Shown in pieces: positions 20,666 to 32,106 of a DNA stretch of 64,000 nt (position 1 is the first letter of the stretch; each line of letters starts with the position of its first letter). This DNA is from Lomentospora prolificans (taxonomy: Eukaryota; Ascomycota; Sordariomycetes; Microascales; Microascaceae): the NCBI GenBank assembly GCA_029532625.1, contig JARFXM010000005.1:1860001-1924000 (forward strand), given 5' to 3'. The translations under genes were made by a program, and so were the position numbers. Under the pieces are notes generated by a model that worked only from the letters and a program-made list of their open reading frames with translations, did not search any database and had not been told where the DNA came from.

Positions 20666-21626
20666 CTGATCCGCACAGGGTGAGCCTGCCTCTCTCTCAA
20701 TAAAGCAGTGGCCGCGAAGCTCAAGGGCCACAGTAGAAGGGGCGGTTAGTTACTGGCCACTTCAGCCGGGGGGGATGATGTCTTGGAATTTCCACTTCGC
20801 TTTCTCTGTCAGGTACGCAGCTTCTATGGTAGGCTTCGATTTAGGATGCAACCTCTTGAGCTGGGATAGTCGCTGATTGGGCAGTTCAGGTGCGCATGTC
20901 GATGTGGCCCGTTGGATTGGTCAAGGTGGCACAGACATTGATCAAGCCGGCCTTCGCCATCTGTGGTGCACAATTGCGCACTCAAGTTTAAACTCAATTT
21001 CTGGCGTCTGCATCTGAGCGAGTCTGACAAGGCAGCTTCCCAGCCACAGCTGGCCAGGCGAGTCCTCGTACAAGTACGAAGGTCCTGAGCTATTCTTATG
21101 AACGCCCCTTTCAAGACGGCGACGATATTATCGCTTGCGATGGGTGGTGAACATTATAACAGTGCCTTTCTGACTCCAAAATCCATATGACACATATCAT
21201 CCGTCTCGTATCTCTTACCTACCCTTTCTCCATGTCTTGCTATTTCGGGGGGGCCTTCGTGGCGGTGAGGACGGGTGAGGGGGAGTAGACTTTTCGTCCT
21301 TAAAAATGCAGCACGTATCGATTGTCCACCTTCATCATCATTGTTATGTATGATGTCGTTGATCCTGCACATTTGCGGTTCTAGATGCCCTCGCCCCGCA
21401 TACCTCCCGAATCTCGCCTAATGCTTAGCCAGTCCGGCTGCACTTTCTCTCGACAGCTGCAAGAACTAATCGGGCTCTCTAGGACGGCTGCCTCGCGCTG
21501 CACAGATAGTCATCAGGATGATGCATTCTCTGGATTTACTTTACTGAAGAAGACCTCGGGCGGCTCGACCTCCCCGCTTTGGCGCCCTGGAGGGGTCACG
21601 TACTCAGTGGCACCACTGTAGCCTAT

Positions 21627-21628
<2 letters not shown>

Positions 21629-21657
<29 letters not shown>
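21629..21657 (+). repeat. Poly-T run, 29 bases
   Basis: Uninterrupted thymines read directly from the sequence. The run is rigid and nucleosome-disfavouring, and its length in the assembly is uncertain. Confidence 0.9.
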
Positions 21658-24600
21658 CTTTTTCTTCGACAGGCGGCTCACTCATGCTTGGCCTGTCCGT
21701 GGTCTTCGTGGTTACCCTTTCTAACCGCACCTATTCGCGCAAAATCTCCTTTAATCGGATGCATATCGGCGGATATGGTCCAGTTGTGGGCTTATTCCGA
21801 ATCCTAACACCCTATTCCTAATCACATCCTTCTCAGATTGAACGAGGCTCGCATCATCGGCGGTCGGACTCGTTTCTCAACCCGCCCAGTCCAGCAGACC
21901 TCGTGGCTGAGCTCTTGCCCTTTTCCGACGTTGCTCCCAAACTGACTGCGTAGAGCCTGCGTCTCTCTTAGTGCTGGCATGGATGTGGGGCGCAGGCTAC
22001 AGCTTAATGTTACACTCTACGATCGCCCTTTTCTCGCCCGTCATTCGGCGTATTCCCAGCCGGAGCTCGCATCTAGACATGGACGCGTGATTGCATTTGA
22101 ATCAAGCACCCTACTTTATCTCGTCTCCTTTTATCTTTGTTCCCGTTTCACTCTCCCCTTCCCCCACCCCGGGGTCTCCAATAACGCGCGGGGAGGAGGG
22201 GAGGTCACCCCCGACTGGCAGGAATATGAGGCTGACAGTCACAGGGCTGAATCTACGGGTCTCTGTACCATTCGCTCTTCTCGGTGTAATTCAAGTACCC
22301 AACCTGCATCGAGAGGGTACTTTATTACGCCTCTTATGTACCCTCTCACCTGGACTGCGATTAGGCTCGTCAGCCACCAAAGAGAGAAGTTACGCGCAGA
22401 AGAAAGGCCTGCGGGTAGCAAGCGGTCGGGGCCTTCCGGCGGGGATCGTTTCTTTCCCCTTCCTCTTCCTACTCAGGCTGCGCAGGGCGGATGGGCCGTG
22501 TGCGTGGAGCCGAGGCGAAAGCGGAGTGAAAGGCCGCAGAGGAAAGGTCCCATTCCCTGCCTTGTTCCGAAGATGCGCATGCATATACCCACGGCCCACC
22601 CCGACGTAAAATGGAACTGTTGGGAAACTCTGCTTTCCAGGTAGATTCGGTTATCTTCGGAGAGTGGCATATCTGAGAACACAACTGCGTAGTATTTGGG
22701 ATTCTGGACATGCTGCTCTCTCGGGGTTTGGCGAGGTGTGGTGCATGTTGTGGGATGGGGGATGGGAGGATGACGAACGTCATGTGTCGGTCGGTACCAG
22801 TGCGGCGCGGACCTAGATGAGAAAAGGACAAGGAAGAAAACGAAAATGGAGGAGGGATTCGGACATCCGTTCGCCTATACCGGGGCGTGGATGGTGAGTG
22901 CGATTTCGTTTCGCGGTTTGCACGGCTATCGTTTCCTGTCATGGTGATACGGCGAATCGTATCTGAGGTGGCGTTGGCGCTGCCCGTACGCTGGTCGTGA
23001 TGGGGGACGTAAACCTGGCTGCTGGTAAAGGAAAAAAGGGGTAAAAAAGAAAGGAAAAACGGCCTCAGCTTGGCTTGGCTTTCTCAGATATCTTTAGCTG
23101 AGGTGAGGGATATAGGTGAGCGCTCCAGTCGAGCTTACCGGGGGCATTCTACTTCGTATTTCTGTTCGCGGCTCGTACGTGGCTGGGCGTGGCCGTACAT
23201 TCTCTAGCTATTGGATGCGATGTCGCCGAGCAATACGGGCGATGATGTGGCGTAGCTGCTGAGGACGAGATCCACGGGTGAATCTGGCTCGAGGTTAGGT
23301 CCAAAGGTGCCAAGTTGGTTGAATAGGAGACCGCAGGTTTTTTTCTTTCTTTTTTTCTTTTTTTTTCTCTTGGGGGGGAATGAAAATGCATTGGAAATGC
23401 TCACGGGTTCATATTTTGTCTCGATCAGGAGAGGAAGGACATACGTAGCTGCCATTATAGAGTCGCGACTAACGTGTCGAATGCGAAGTGGTCTCGATGA
23501 TAGACGTTAGAATGTTAGAAATGGCCCAAGAGTGTAGGAAGGTGTAGTTGAATGGCTTTACATGGTGAGTACGACGACAAGCAACTGCAATTTGGTAGTC
23601 ACCATGCCTCCTCGAGCGCGGCATCCCCACCGATTCAGAGGAGGAAATGGGCGCCCGTCGGTTCCCGGCGATGTTGGAACGCCTTCGAGCAGATTCTGCC
23701 AAGACGGCTCGTTCGCCGAGCAGGTCCTGGATGTCAATGATGAGGCTCTGGAATGCTTCAAGTGTCCCCCCATGAAGAGACGGGGCATTTCCTTCTACCC
23801 CTGGTATCGAAGCTGTAGTTTCATCCCGACTTGGATGACCTGTGTCGACGATAACGTGCAAACGTCAGAGACGCGCGTCTAGACTCGCCTGGAAGCCCTC
23901 TTCTTGTTCCAAGGCGGTTTCCGGCTCTAGGCACTGGCTTCGTGCGAACCTCACTACCCATCGCGTCTCAAGAGACGCCCGTTGAACCCGGCCGTCACTT
24001 TTCACGCGCAAGCACCCGGGCCACCGTTCTTCTCTTGTTTCGTCTCGAGGGGAGGGAGGAGGGATGCGGCGCCTCGGGGGACCTGGCTAAAGGGCTGCTG
24101 GGCTACGCGTCTGTGTCTCTGATCATCTGGATTGAAACCCTTGACACGCCTTGCGTGTTCCTAGCCCTCACACACGATTCCCTTCATCATGATCCTATCG
24201 AGTCCACTCTACATCTCACGTCGTCGAGATACGTCAAGAATTACAAACACTCTCCCTCCTCGCAAGGCAAGACATCAAGTAAGCATTTATCATCCCAACG
24301 CTTCGTTTCCACGACACAGGTCCAGGCCCAGAAAAGCCCAGTGAATCCTGGCCTGTTGGGCTCGAAGGAACCCTGTCCAAACCCTCATCGCATGCACTCA
24401 GGCTCGACAAGACATCAGGGTCCCTCTTCGCCGGCCCCCCTTCGTCCCACCTCGTCGGAACGCTTTCCTCCTCTGCCAAGGGCCCACGATATCGCGATAT
24501 CACCTTCTACCCGGCGCTTTCACACACAGACCAAGCCGGTGCCTCTGGCGGCGCTCTCACGTATACCCATTCTGGGTCTTGACGGCGTTTCACATCCCCA

Positions 24601-24822
24601 TCAAGTTCGATAGCCTCCTCGCGGAGACCCCCCCCGGGACCCGCTTTGGGCAGAGAATCCACTACATCACACCCTACATTCAAACCTCCTTGCTCCGTCG
24701 TCCAGATCCCAGATCCCCTTCTTCCTCCACGACACAACGAGCGAAGCTTCCCCACCAAACCCCTTTCCCAAAGAGTCTCAAAGCATCGCGATCCACCTTT
24801 ACACAATCAAGGACACTCAAAA

Positions 24823-24845
24823 CCCCCCCCCCCCCCCCCCCCCCC
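24823..24845 (+). repeat. Poly-C run, 23 bases
   Basis: Uninterrupted cytosines; the complementary strand is G23, able in principle to form G-quadruplex structure. It is non-coding by position. Confidence 0.9.
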
Positions 24846-25915
24846 TCTCGAAACCTCACCCCTCTAAAAGCCCTAGAACACATTGCCCCATCCAAGACGT
24901 TGACAGCACGGTGAAAGAGGGGTGCCGGAGGCCTTGCGAGGCCGCAGATCGTTTCAACCCCCTCCCTTTCTTCTCCCCCCCCCCAACTAAACCCCAAAGA
25001 AGTTCCGACAAACCGCTTCACCCCACGACTCCCCTTTTCTGTCTCGCCAACACGTCCGAATGCGGTGCCTCGCGTTTCTTGGCACGACGACTTCGCGGGG
25101 AGAGGAACGTACCATTACTTCCGTAGCGAGGTCGGTGACCTGGCCGGGCTCGGGGCCGTTATGCCGAGCTCTTTCTTTTTTTACGAGCCCTGGTAGAGGG
25201 GCTTCCTTACTCGAGATTTACGGAATTGCCCGTGGTTCGGCTTGGGATGAATATCCCCGGATGGAAGGTGGTTACGTTGAGACTAACCTCGCCTTGGACC
25301 AACTTGGGAGAGTAGCATACGTCACCACAAGACACGAGGACGGGCGGGGAGAGCGCGTATTATACCGGTCAAGCCTTTTCTATTCGTACTGATCTCGTAC
25401 ATCTGGGGAATTAGTAAAACACTCATACACGACACTGAATCATGAAAAGTAACATAAAGCCAAATAGAGGCTCGGACCAATATCGGCCATCAAACTTTGT
25501 CAACAACCTAACTTTCCAAGAGAAAAAGAAGCCTGCCTGCCCTTATTTTCTTCCTTCTCCTTTCCCATATCTATAATGCGCCGAAGTTACCATAACGATA
25601 CCCATACCAGGTCGTGAATGCATATTCCGGTTTCCCCTTGAGCTGTCCCCATTTGAGATATTCCCCCCTCCCTGACCTTTTGTAACTGCTAAAACGCCGA
25701 TAACACAACCCGCTAATATGGAAATGAGTGATAATGGGACGAAAAAAGGAAAACAAGAAGTATCAAAACATCATGAACAAGAACAACATACAACCCCTTT
25801 CCGCCCGGGCCTGCAAGCAGGGTTAGTCGTACAACACATCCCAGGCACCATAATTCTGTAGTGTACAATGCTGTTCGAAAGAAAGGGTTCAGCACCATAC
25901 CGAGCGTCAGCTGGT

Positions 25916-27316
25916 CTAGATGCAAAACTTCCGGTCTAGAACTCTGAGGGCCCTCGCGTCTTCCGTCATAGGCTTGCCATCCATGCAACCACCCATCCTG
26001 GGGGAATTTGCCGTCGAGCTATCAGGGGCAGCAGGTAGGGGGTGGAGTAGGAGCGCCGAGAGGCTCGCCTTGTTGTTCGATGCCGAGTTAGGGGTCTGTG
26101 ACACGGTTGAAGGAGTGTAGGACGTGTTGCTCGAGGAGTTCTGCGCAGATGCTGTATCAGAACGGGCGCTTCGGGGAGGCGACACGCTGAGAGCCCTCGT
26201 GGGCGGGGTGGTACTATGAGGAGCGAGACCACCAGTGTTCAAGACTGCCTGGGCAGCCGCCGCTTGGAGATGCTGGGTCATGGGTGAATCCATCTGTCGC
26301 GAGTTGGCAAACTGGGGCGGCGCTTGTTGCTGCTGGGCATGCATTTGCGGAGTAGGCGGGTAATGAGGAGTGTGCGGTGACGGTTGAGAATGATGAGGAG
26401 TCATTGGCGACGGGTAGTGAGGCTGCGGCGGGAGATGAGATTGCTGAGGTTGCTGCTGCTGGTGAAGGAGCATCGCCGGAGGAGGCAGTCTGTGCGAAGA
26501 GGGGGGCGGTGGATAGCTTGTCTGCGGAGGCGGAATCTGATGCGGCTGATCGAAGTGAGGAGCCGGCGAGTAGTGCGTGCTCGCGTGCCCGTTGGAAAAG
26601 GGAGGAGTCGTTACAGGAGATAAGGGCCACGAGTGAGGATGATGATTGGTTCCGTGAGGCGGAGGATATTGAGGGTGGTGAGGCACTCCCTGAGACTGGT
26701 GGGGTTGTGGTTGGGGCATGATGTACTGGCCCGTCGTCATTGCAGCTCTCGCGAGTGCAGGGGCGGCGCTGGAGTCGCTCCAGCTGGATTCGGGGTAGAG
26801 ACCCTTTGCTGGGATGATGTGACGTAATTGAGGGTCGGTCGAGGGTTGAGGTAGATCAGAGGACTGGCTGTGAGACTTGGTGAAATAGGAGATGAGATGA
26901 AGGTGCTGGCCGTTTGACGTCGTGATGCTGAACGACTGCTTCATAAGGCCGTCGGCCTTGTACCTATAGCCTTCCGGTTCACCGTCGTCGTGGTCCTCGT
27001 CGCTACCTCGCCCCGACTCGGGCGTCTTGCCGGCAGTCTTTCGTTGGCTACCGAAGCCGCCACCCCTCTTGCCCTCCATCTCGCGGTAGGTTAGAAAGCT
27101 GCCAGAAACGCGGCTGGCGCTCCACGACTTGCCGTCGGTCCACCTGCGCATACCAGCTTCCCTCTCATCCCAGACAAAAACGGATCCGGATCGGATGGAC
27201 TGCCTCTCCTTCTCGGATAACCTACGTTGTACCCTGGGAAAGATGCCTAGCCTACAAGCCTCAAAGAGCTTGATGGCATCGGCGGGCGTCCGTACTAGGC
27301 CGTAGTAAGTCTCCAT
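25916..27316 (-). CDS. pac2: WOPR-domain transcriptional regulator, Pac2 type (Gti1/Pac2 family)
   Basis: A 466-residue protein from ATG 27316 (METYYGLVRTPADAIKLFEA), the usual start of the Pac2 branch; an upstream in-frame TTG at 27406 is rejected. The WOPR DNA-binding domain is in two parts: WOPRa at residues about 1-84, with RRLSEKERQSIRSGSVFVWD (31-50), RRWTDGKSWSASRVSGSFLT (57-76) and YREMEGK; and WOPRb at about 115-147, with YRYKADGLMKQSFSI and GQHLHLISYF. An acidic/glycine insert (85-114) separates them. The rest is Pro/His/Gln/Ser/Thr-rich, as usual for activation regions of this family, ending ALRVLDRKF. The family includes S. pombe Pac2 (sexual development) and the Wor1/Ryp1/Sge1 morphogenesis and virulence switches. 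The N terminus and LSEKERQSIRSG stretch place it with Pac2 rather than Gti1/Wor1. The upstream intergenic region is exceptionally long. Confidence 0.93.
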   Translation of the reverse strand: METYYGLVRTPADAIKLFEACRLGIFPRVQRRLSEKERQSIRSGSVFVWDEREAGMRRWTDGKSWSASRVSGSFLTYREMEGKRGGGFGSQRKTAGKTPESGRGSDEDHDDGEPEGYRYKADGLMKQSFSITTSNGQHLHLISYFTKSHSQSSDLPQPSTDPQLRHIIPAKGLYPESSWSDSSAAPALARAAMTTGQYIMPQPQPHQSQGVPHHPQYPPPHGTNHHPHSWPLSPVTTPPFSNGHASTHYSPAPHFDQPHQIPPPQTSYPPPPSSHRLPPPAMLLHQQQQPQQSHLPPQPHYPSPMTPHHSQPSPHTPHYPPTPQMHAQQQQAPPQFANSRQMDSPMTQHLQAAAAQAVLNTGGLAPHSTTPPTRALSVSPPRSARSDTASAQNSSSNTSYTPSTVSQTPNSASNNKASLSALLLHPLPAAPDSSTANSPRMGGCMDGKPMTEDARALRVLDRKFCI

Positions 27317-27407
27317 TGTGTGAAGGGCTAAAACGGAGTGTCTGTTGTTCGTCACCCTGTCTCTGACTGGGCGTTGAGTGTGGTTGTCGACGGGTAGAGT
27401 GTTCAAG

Positions 27408-27415
27408 ATATATAT
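27408..27415 (-). promoter_or_regulatory. TATA-like box upstream of pac2
   Basis: An ATATATAT stretch lies about 92-99 bp upstream of the pac2 ATG on the minus strand. It suits a core promoter but could equally be within a longer 5' leader. Confidence 0.3.
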
Positions 27416-29474
27416 GCGGAAAGGGTTCCTTTCCGACTATCGCCTACAAATCTTCACCTGATGTGAAGAGGCGAGCAAAAGGGTAGATCTCGGGAGAACA
27501 GCTGAGGGGAAAGGATGATGGGCGCCTCAGATCAGTAGTTCCCCCAATGTCCTCTTATAAAAGATGACTGCCGTTTCCTCGCAGTTCTCTTACACTTGCC
27601 TCAGGGCCGATGTGCGAGTGGAAAAGGTTGGTATCAGATGCGGTTCAGAAGGATCTAGAGGCCGGTCCAAACAATATAAAGTATCGACACAAGGCCTGAG
27701 AAAGGCGGGTGGTGATTGCCTTGATTTGGGTTGGGTAAGTCGAGTCGAGTGCCAAGCGATCTGGAAGGTTGTCGAAGGGTGAGACGTCTCGAGAAGTGAT
27801 GCGAGGGGGGGGAGGGAGATCAGTTTTAAAACTTGAGGATGGTTGGGAAGAGGTGTATAAGAAAGGAAAAAGCCGTATGGGTGCGGGTGCGGTTGCGTTG
27901 ACGCGGAGGTCGGTGGTAGATCCCTGGTTGCTGTATATGAGGAATTAGGTCTTTTTTAAAAGGGCTGCATAAATGATGGGCAGTGTTTGAAGAAGTCGGA
28001 GTGGGAGGTGGGGTGTGAGGTGGTGGGTGTGTGATGGATGAAGTGTGTCGTGGCGCCCTTTAAAGGATTTGGGTCTGGCAGGCGTAGACATGAACGAGTC
28101 CGGCCACAGATGGTTCGGAGGGTTCGAGGTTAAGTACAAGTGGAGTGGGTGGAGCTGCGTGGTATTGGGGTTAAAAATCCAAAGCCAACATGGGCACGGG
28201 GATAATTAGACAGGGCAAAATAATAGAAGAAGAAAAGACAAGGTTACTCGTCGTACGCCTACTCTGTATGTAGAGTACCCTGGACTATGTGGGGAACCGG
28301 CAACATGCCATCCAAATGCCATACAACGGCGAGAACAAAGGGGAGTAAGGGCGGCTAATGCGCAATGGTGTTCAGTAGGCTGGGAGGGCCAGCGAGGTAG
28401 GAGTAAGGTTTGGGGCTGGCTGGCTGAAGACGGCGTTGTATGGGTGACTTTTTGCTACTATTGAGTACTGCGGTGTATTTTCCACACAAGGCTTCTGATA
28501 CAAAGGACCCACCACGAAAGCACAAGAGTTAAAGTACTTTGTCGCTCGACTCCACTGTGGACCCATAGAACCAAGAGTGGATCCTCGAAGTGTGGTGACC
28601 GCAGGGGGGACTGGGGTGCGGTTCAAGGAAATAGGGAAGGCGACAGGGGGGTCTATGAGAAGTTCTCATGGGAAAGAGGACACTAGCACAAGTAGTACCA
28701 GGCGGTAGCAGTGTAGTCTATTCCAAGACTAGGGGAGGGGTGGCCGAAGCGGAAGGCGGTTTGGAGGGTACGTGTCCGTCCAGTCTATCTCCTCCCTCAC
28801 GCCTGATGTCGTAACCCATGTCGAGACTAAACCATGGGACGGAGCTGGCCACGAGTGCTCTTCATGCTTTGCACCCTTCTTGCACTTGATGCTCTGCTCT
28901 CTATTATTTAGTTTATTCCAATGGACAGCTTCCACAGCTTCGACAGCCAGCATCCCCCTTGATGGTAAACCCCGGTCCTATTGCTCTTTGCCACCATGAA
29001 GGCGGGCGCTGCACAGCGGCACATCGGTTTGTGGAACACCAGCGAGACGGCCTCACAACGCACTTGCCGGCAACCGTTGGGGTTGCGGCACTGGAGACGC
29101 TGCTTGGAACCAACGCTGGCGTATCTTCCCACCCCAAGCGCTGGAAGGCCTTGGGTTGATACAGTGTCAATCTCCAATAAACCTGGTAAAAGTCTCGGAG
29201 AAATGAGCTGGGAAAAACGGCTAATGGGCTGTGGTACGCGCAAGGGTACAACCGTAATATACAGTAGATTATAGCAGTGTGATGTACTCGGCCGTATAGC
29301 GGATTGGTAAATGGTTATTAGTGTGCACGGTGAAGCCGGCGATTGTGGTTTTGGTTGGAAACTAGGTCGAGAGGGAAAGGGACGGACAAAGTCTGCTGTT
29401 AGGTCAATTTTGGGTTGGGGTAGGGGCCACCTGAGCCGTTTGAGTTGAATGTTCCAAAAATCGTATATACGATG

Positions 29475-29500
29475 TATGTGTGTGCGTGTGTGTGTGTGTG
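29475..29500 (+). repeat. (GT)n microsatellite
   Basis: About 13 GT/TG units with one GC interruption, in non-coding DNA. Confidence 0.8.
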
Positions 29501-32084
29501 CAAAGTGACCCGCTGAAGCCGTCAGAGCCGATAAAGTAGCAGGGCGTCGACTAAAACTTCCTTCGTGAGGGGAGTGTGACAGCGTGCCCCGGGAGGGAAC
29601 CAGAAAAACGGTCGGGATGGAAGATCAGTGCTCGCGAGCTTGTCGGGGGATTTGCATAGAAGCGACACCTTGGCATCCAATATCCAATAGACATGTAATA
29701 ATACAGGGTTCATTTGCTGGAACGGCGCCCACCAGCTGTGGAGGATCTATTAGATTGATCTCTATCTAGGGACTTGAGATGACGATCCCCCTGTCAAGCT
29801 TCAAAGATCACAAATCGGTTGAGCACCAGTCGTCACGCTCCGACACCATGCCCAAACTCAGCTCAAGCATCAGACAGCAGCCCGACCTCGCGTACTTTAG
29901 TTCTTCTCCAAGTAAGCACGGAAAGAAAAGATGAACAACCGGTCGTCGATTGCAAGCAAGAGCGAAACAGTGAGGGAAGATTTGAAAACCGAGGAGCGGC
30001 CTTTAACCCCAAGGGTGGACTGACATCGCATGAGACTCGTAGTGCCCTCGCTTCCCACGCTCATACCCATGTCTATGAACCCACAAGACGACTTTCCCTC
30101 GACAGTAGAGGGTTGCGTGCGAGATCGCAAGGCCTCGATTATCGCGTGGAGCTTGTCCTTAGAGTGAGAATGGAGGTGCTCCAACTCTATGTGGGAACAA
30201 TTGGGTGCTATCGAGGGCCATGGTGCCATAGCACTACGAGCAGCGTGAACGGGCCCGGGCGACAATAGAGCCCATGGCGGCGGATAAATCGGGAAAGTGG
30301 AGGGCAGTAATGACGAACTCGAGACTTACACAATGGGAAATGGCGAGGAAAGTGCAAGGGAACGCACGATAATACTTCATACACAAACCTGGGTTGTTTT
30401 GCCTGTGTCCCCCTTGTCTCGGGTTGTCAACATGCATCCACCGTCAACTCTCTTGACAGCTCCACATGCCCTATCCATAGTAGCTTTTCGGGGAGGCAAC
30501 GTAAACGCTCAGAATCCCACCCCGCAAATGTTTCAGCTTTCTCGACTAAGTAATACAAAATCAGAAGGCGACGTTGACACGGGTAGCGCCCGCGTGGATT
30601 CAATGCTGGCTGCGAACACACGATAGCTTTTATCACTTGGTTGCGTATGCGTTTTGAGTACGAAGTAGTAATGAAACCTCGAACCGTAATTGGTGGGCAA
30701 GCCTCTGGAATTTACCAAGATCGAGGGACAGATGACGGGGACGCCCGCGCCTAGACACAGCGGCCCCCTGTTAGTAATAAGGCGAGAGGTTGTGGAAATC
30801 GGAGAACGAGAGTCGAGAATCAGCCGGAGCTGACGAAAGACTCTTCGAAACTACGACGCCAGCTGATGATGCATGGAGTACAAAGTATAAGGGGGGAGGG
30901 GGCGGGTGCATCCCTGAAAATGCCAGCAATAAGCCAATTTCGCCCAAATATGTCGAGCAAAGTTAAGGGCACCAGTGCAGAACCCACACTAGACCTAAAA
31001 GCCAAGAACAGGTCGGAGAGCCCGTCTTCCAAGGGTAATTTCAATTAAGGTTAGCAGATCGGCATAGTGGTGTTCATGTAATCTTGCGCTTCTTGTCCAG
31101 AAAGCCAATGGTTCAAGTATGGCCAAGATGCGAATCGCCCTCGAGGCTTAATTACCCCGTGGCTGCTTTTTAACTTACAAGGCCTTTGTAAAAACAGAAA
31201 CCTAGCTGACCTTATCGCAGGTCGTACATGCCTCATGATTCTCCCTCTGACTTTTCGCTTCTAAGCCCTTAGAACTTATCCATTGTAGAGGTGGGGCGAC
31301 CCGGATCAATCCTACCTTGGGGCGAGGTGAGTCTCGGCGGACCAAGAGATTACACATTGCTTTCTTCTCTCACCTTTCTCGTTAGTGGTGCCGATCTGGA
31401 CCCAGCAGCCAATCGCCTCCACATATGCAAGTTTTCGGCCGCTCGGAGTCGTCGAACATTCAAGCCAACCGCTCTAAACTTTGGTCCATCTTCGATGGGT
31501 CGAATCACCTTGTATGGAAGTTGCGGAGCTGTTGTCGATTGATGGCTGATGGAGAGAGAGTGAGAGAGAGACGCTGGATCCGTGCTACACAGCACGAGCT
31601 CGGCCTGTCAGTCGCTCTAGCATTCCACGACGTCCGGGTTGGAGTGATTCAAACATCAACAGGGTATTCACCATGGTTGCACCACCCGGACAAGGACCCC
31701 ATGATTTGGGTAACCCATTCAGAGGCAGGGAGTATCTTGCCTCTCAAGCTGTGCAACACTCATCGACCAAGGCTCGCAATGTCGCCAGGGCACCATCTTT
31801 GACTCGGTTCAGTCGGTCACTGTGCCTGATGGGCGCATTTTAGCTTGGGTGAAATATTGGCGAAATATGCCGTAGGCGACTGCGAGAGTGAACGAGCTGA
31901 AGACAGACTTGGGTGAATGGCGATAGCCCAGCTGTAGAGAATTCGCAGCCAAAACGGGCCGCCCTTTCGCCGGGATCATGATAAATCACCTCGCTCCTTG
32001 ATTTCGTCGGGCGATGAATTTTGCTCACCGAGTCCAGCCTACTACTTTTAATTCTGGCTTACATTGTTGTCATTGTTGTTGTTT

Positions 32085-32106
32085 GGGGGGGGGGGGGGGG
32101 GGGGGG
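32085..32106 (+). repeat. Poly-G run, 22 bases
   Basis: Uninterrupted guanines preceded by several GTT triplets. It is a potential quadruplex and a likely assembly-sensitive site. Confidence 0.9.

Larger units (their letters stand above)
20537..25915. other. Intergenic region, 5.4 kb, no supported gene
   Basis: Open frames of about 220 codons occur at 21979-22644 and 23942-24613 (+), but they are in C/T-rich DNA, lack recognisable motifs and have overlapping open frames on both strands, so I do not call them genes. The region contains a 29-base T run, a T-rich patch at 23338-23369 and a 23-base C run. A possible 41-bp GTAAGC...ACACAG intron at 24279-24319 has no supporting coding context. 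Confidence 0.5.

Noticed and set aside
20537..20731. N-terminal extension of the stand-alone finger protein with a hydrophobic stretch (SLLVLLAIFPFPSL)
   Set aside because: The extension has no in-frame ATG, and a TATA-like box lies inside it; the double ATG at 20536/20533 is the better start.
21979..22644. 221-codon open frame, + strand
   Set aside because: The C/T-rich DNA lowers stop frequency; several overlapping frames are open and no motif or splice signal supports it.
23942..24613. 223-codon open frame with a possible 41-bp intron inside
   Set aside because: The intron is too short and lacks a branch site, and the peptide has no domain-like regularity.
27317..27406. 30-residue extension of the Pac2 protein from a TTG
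   Set aside because: Family members start with MET-Y; a TATA-like stretch overlaps the extension's upstream edge.
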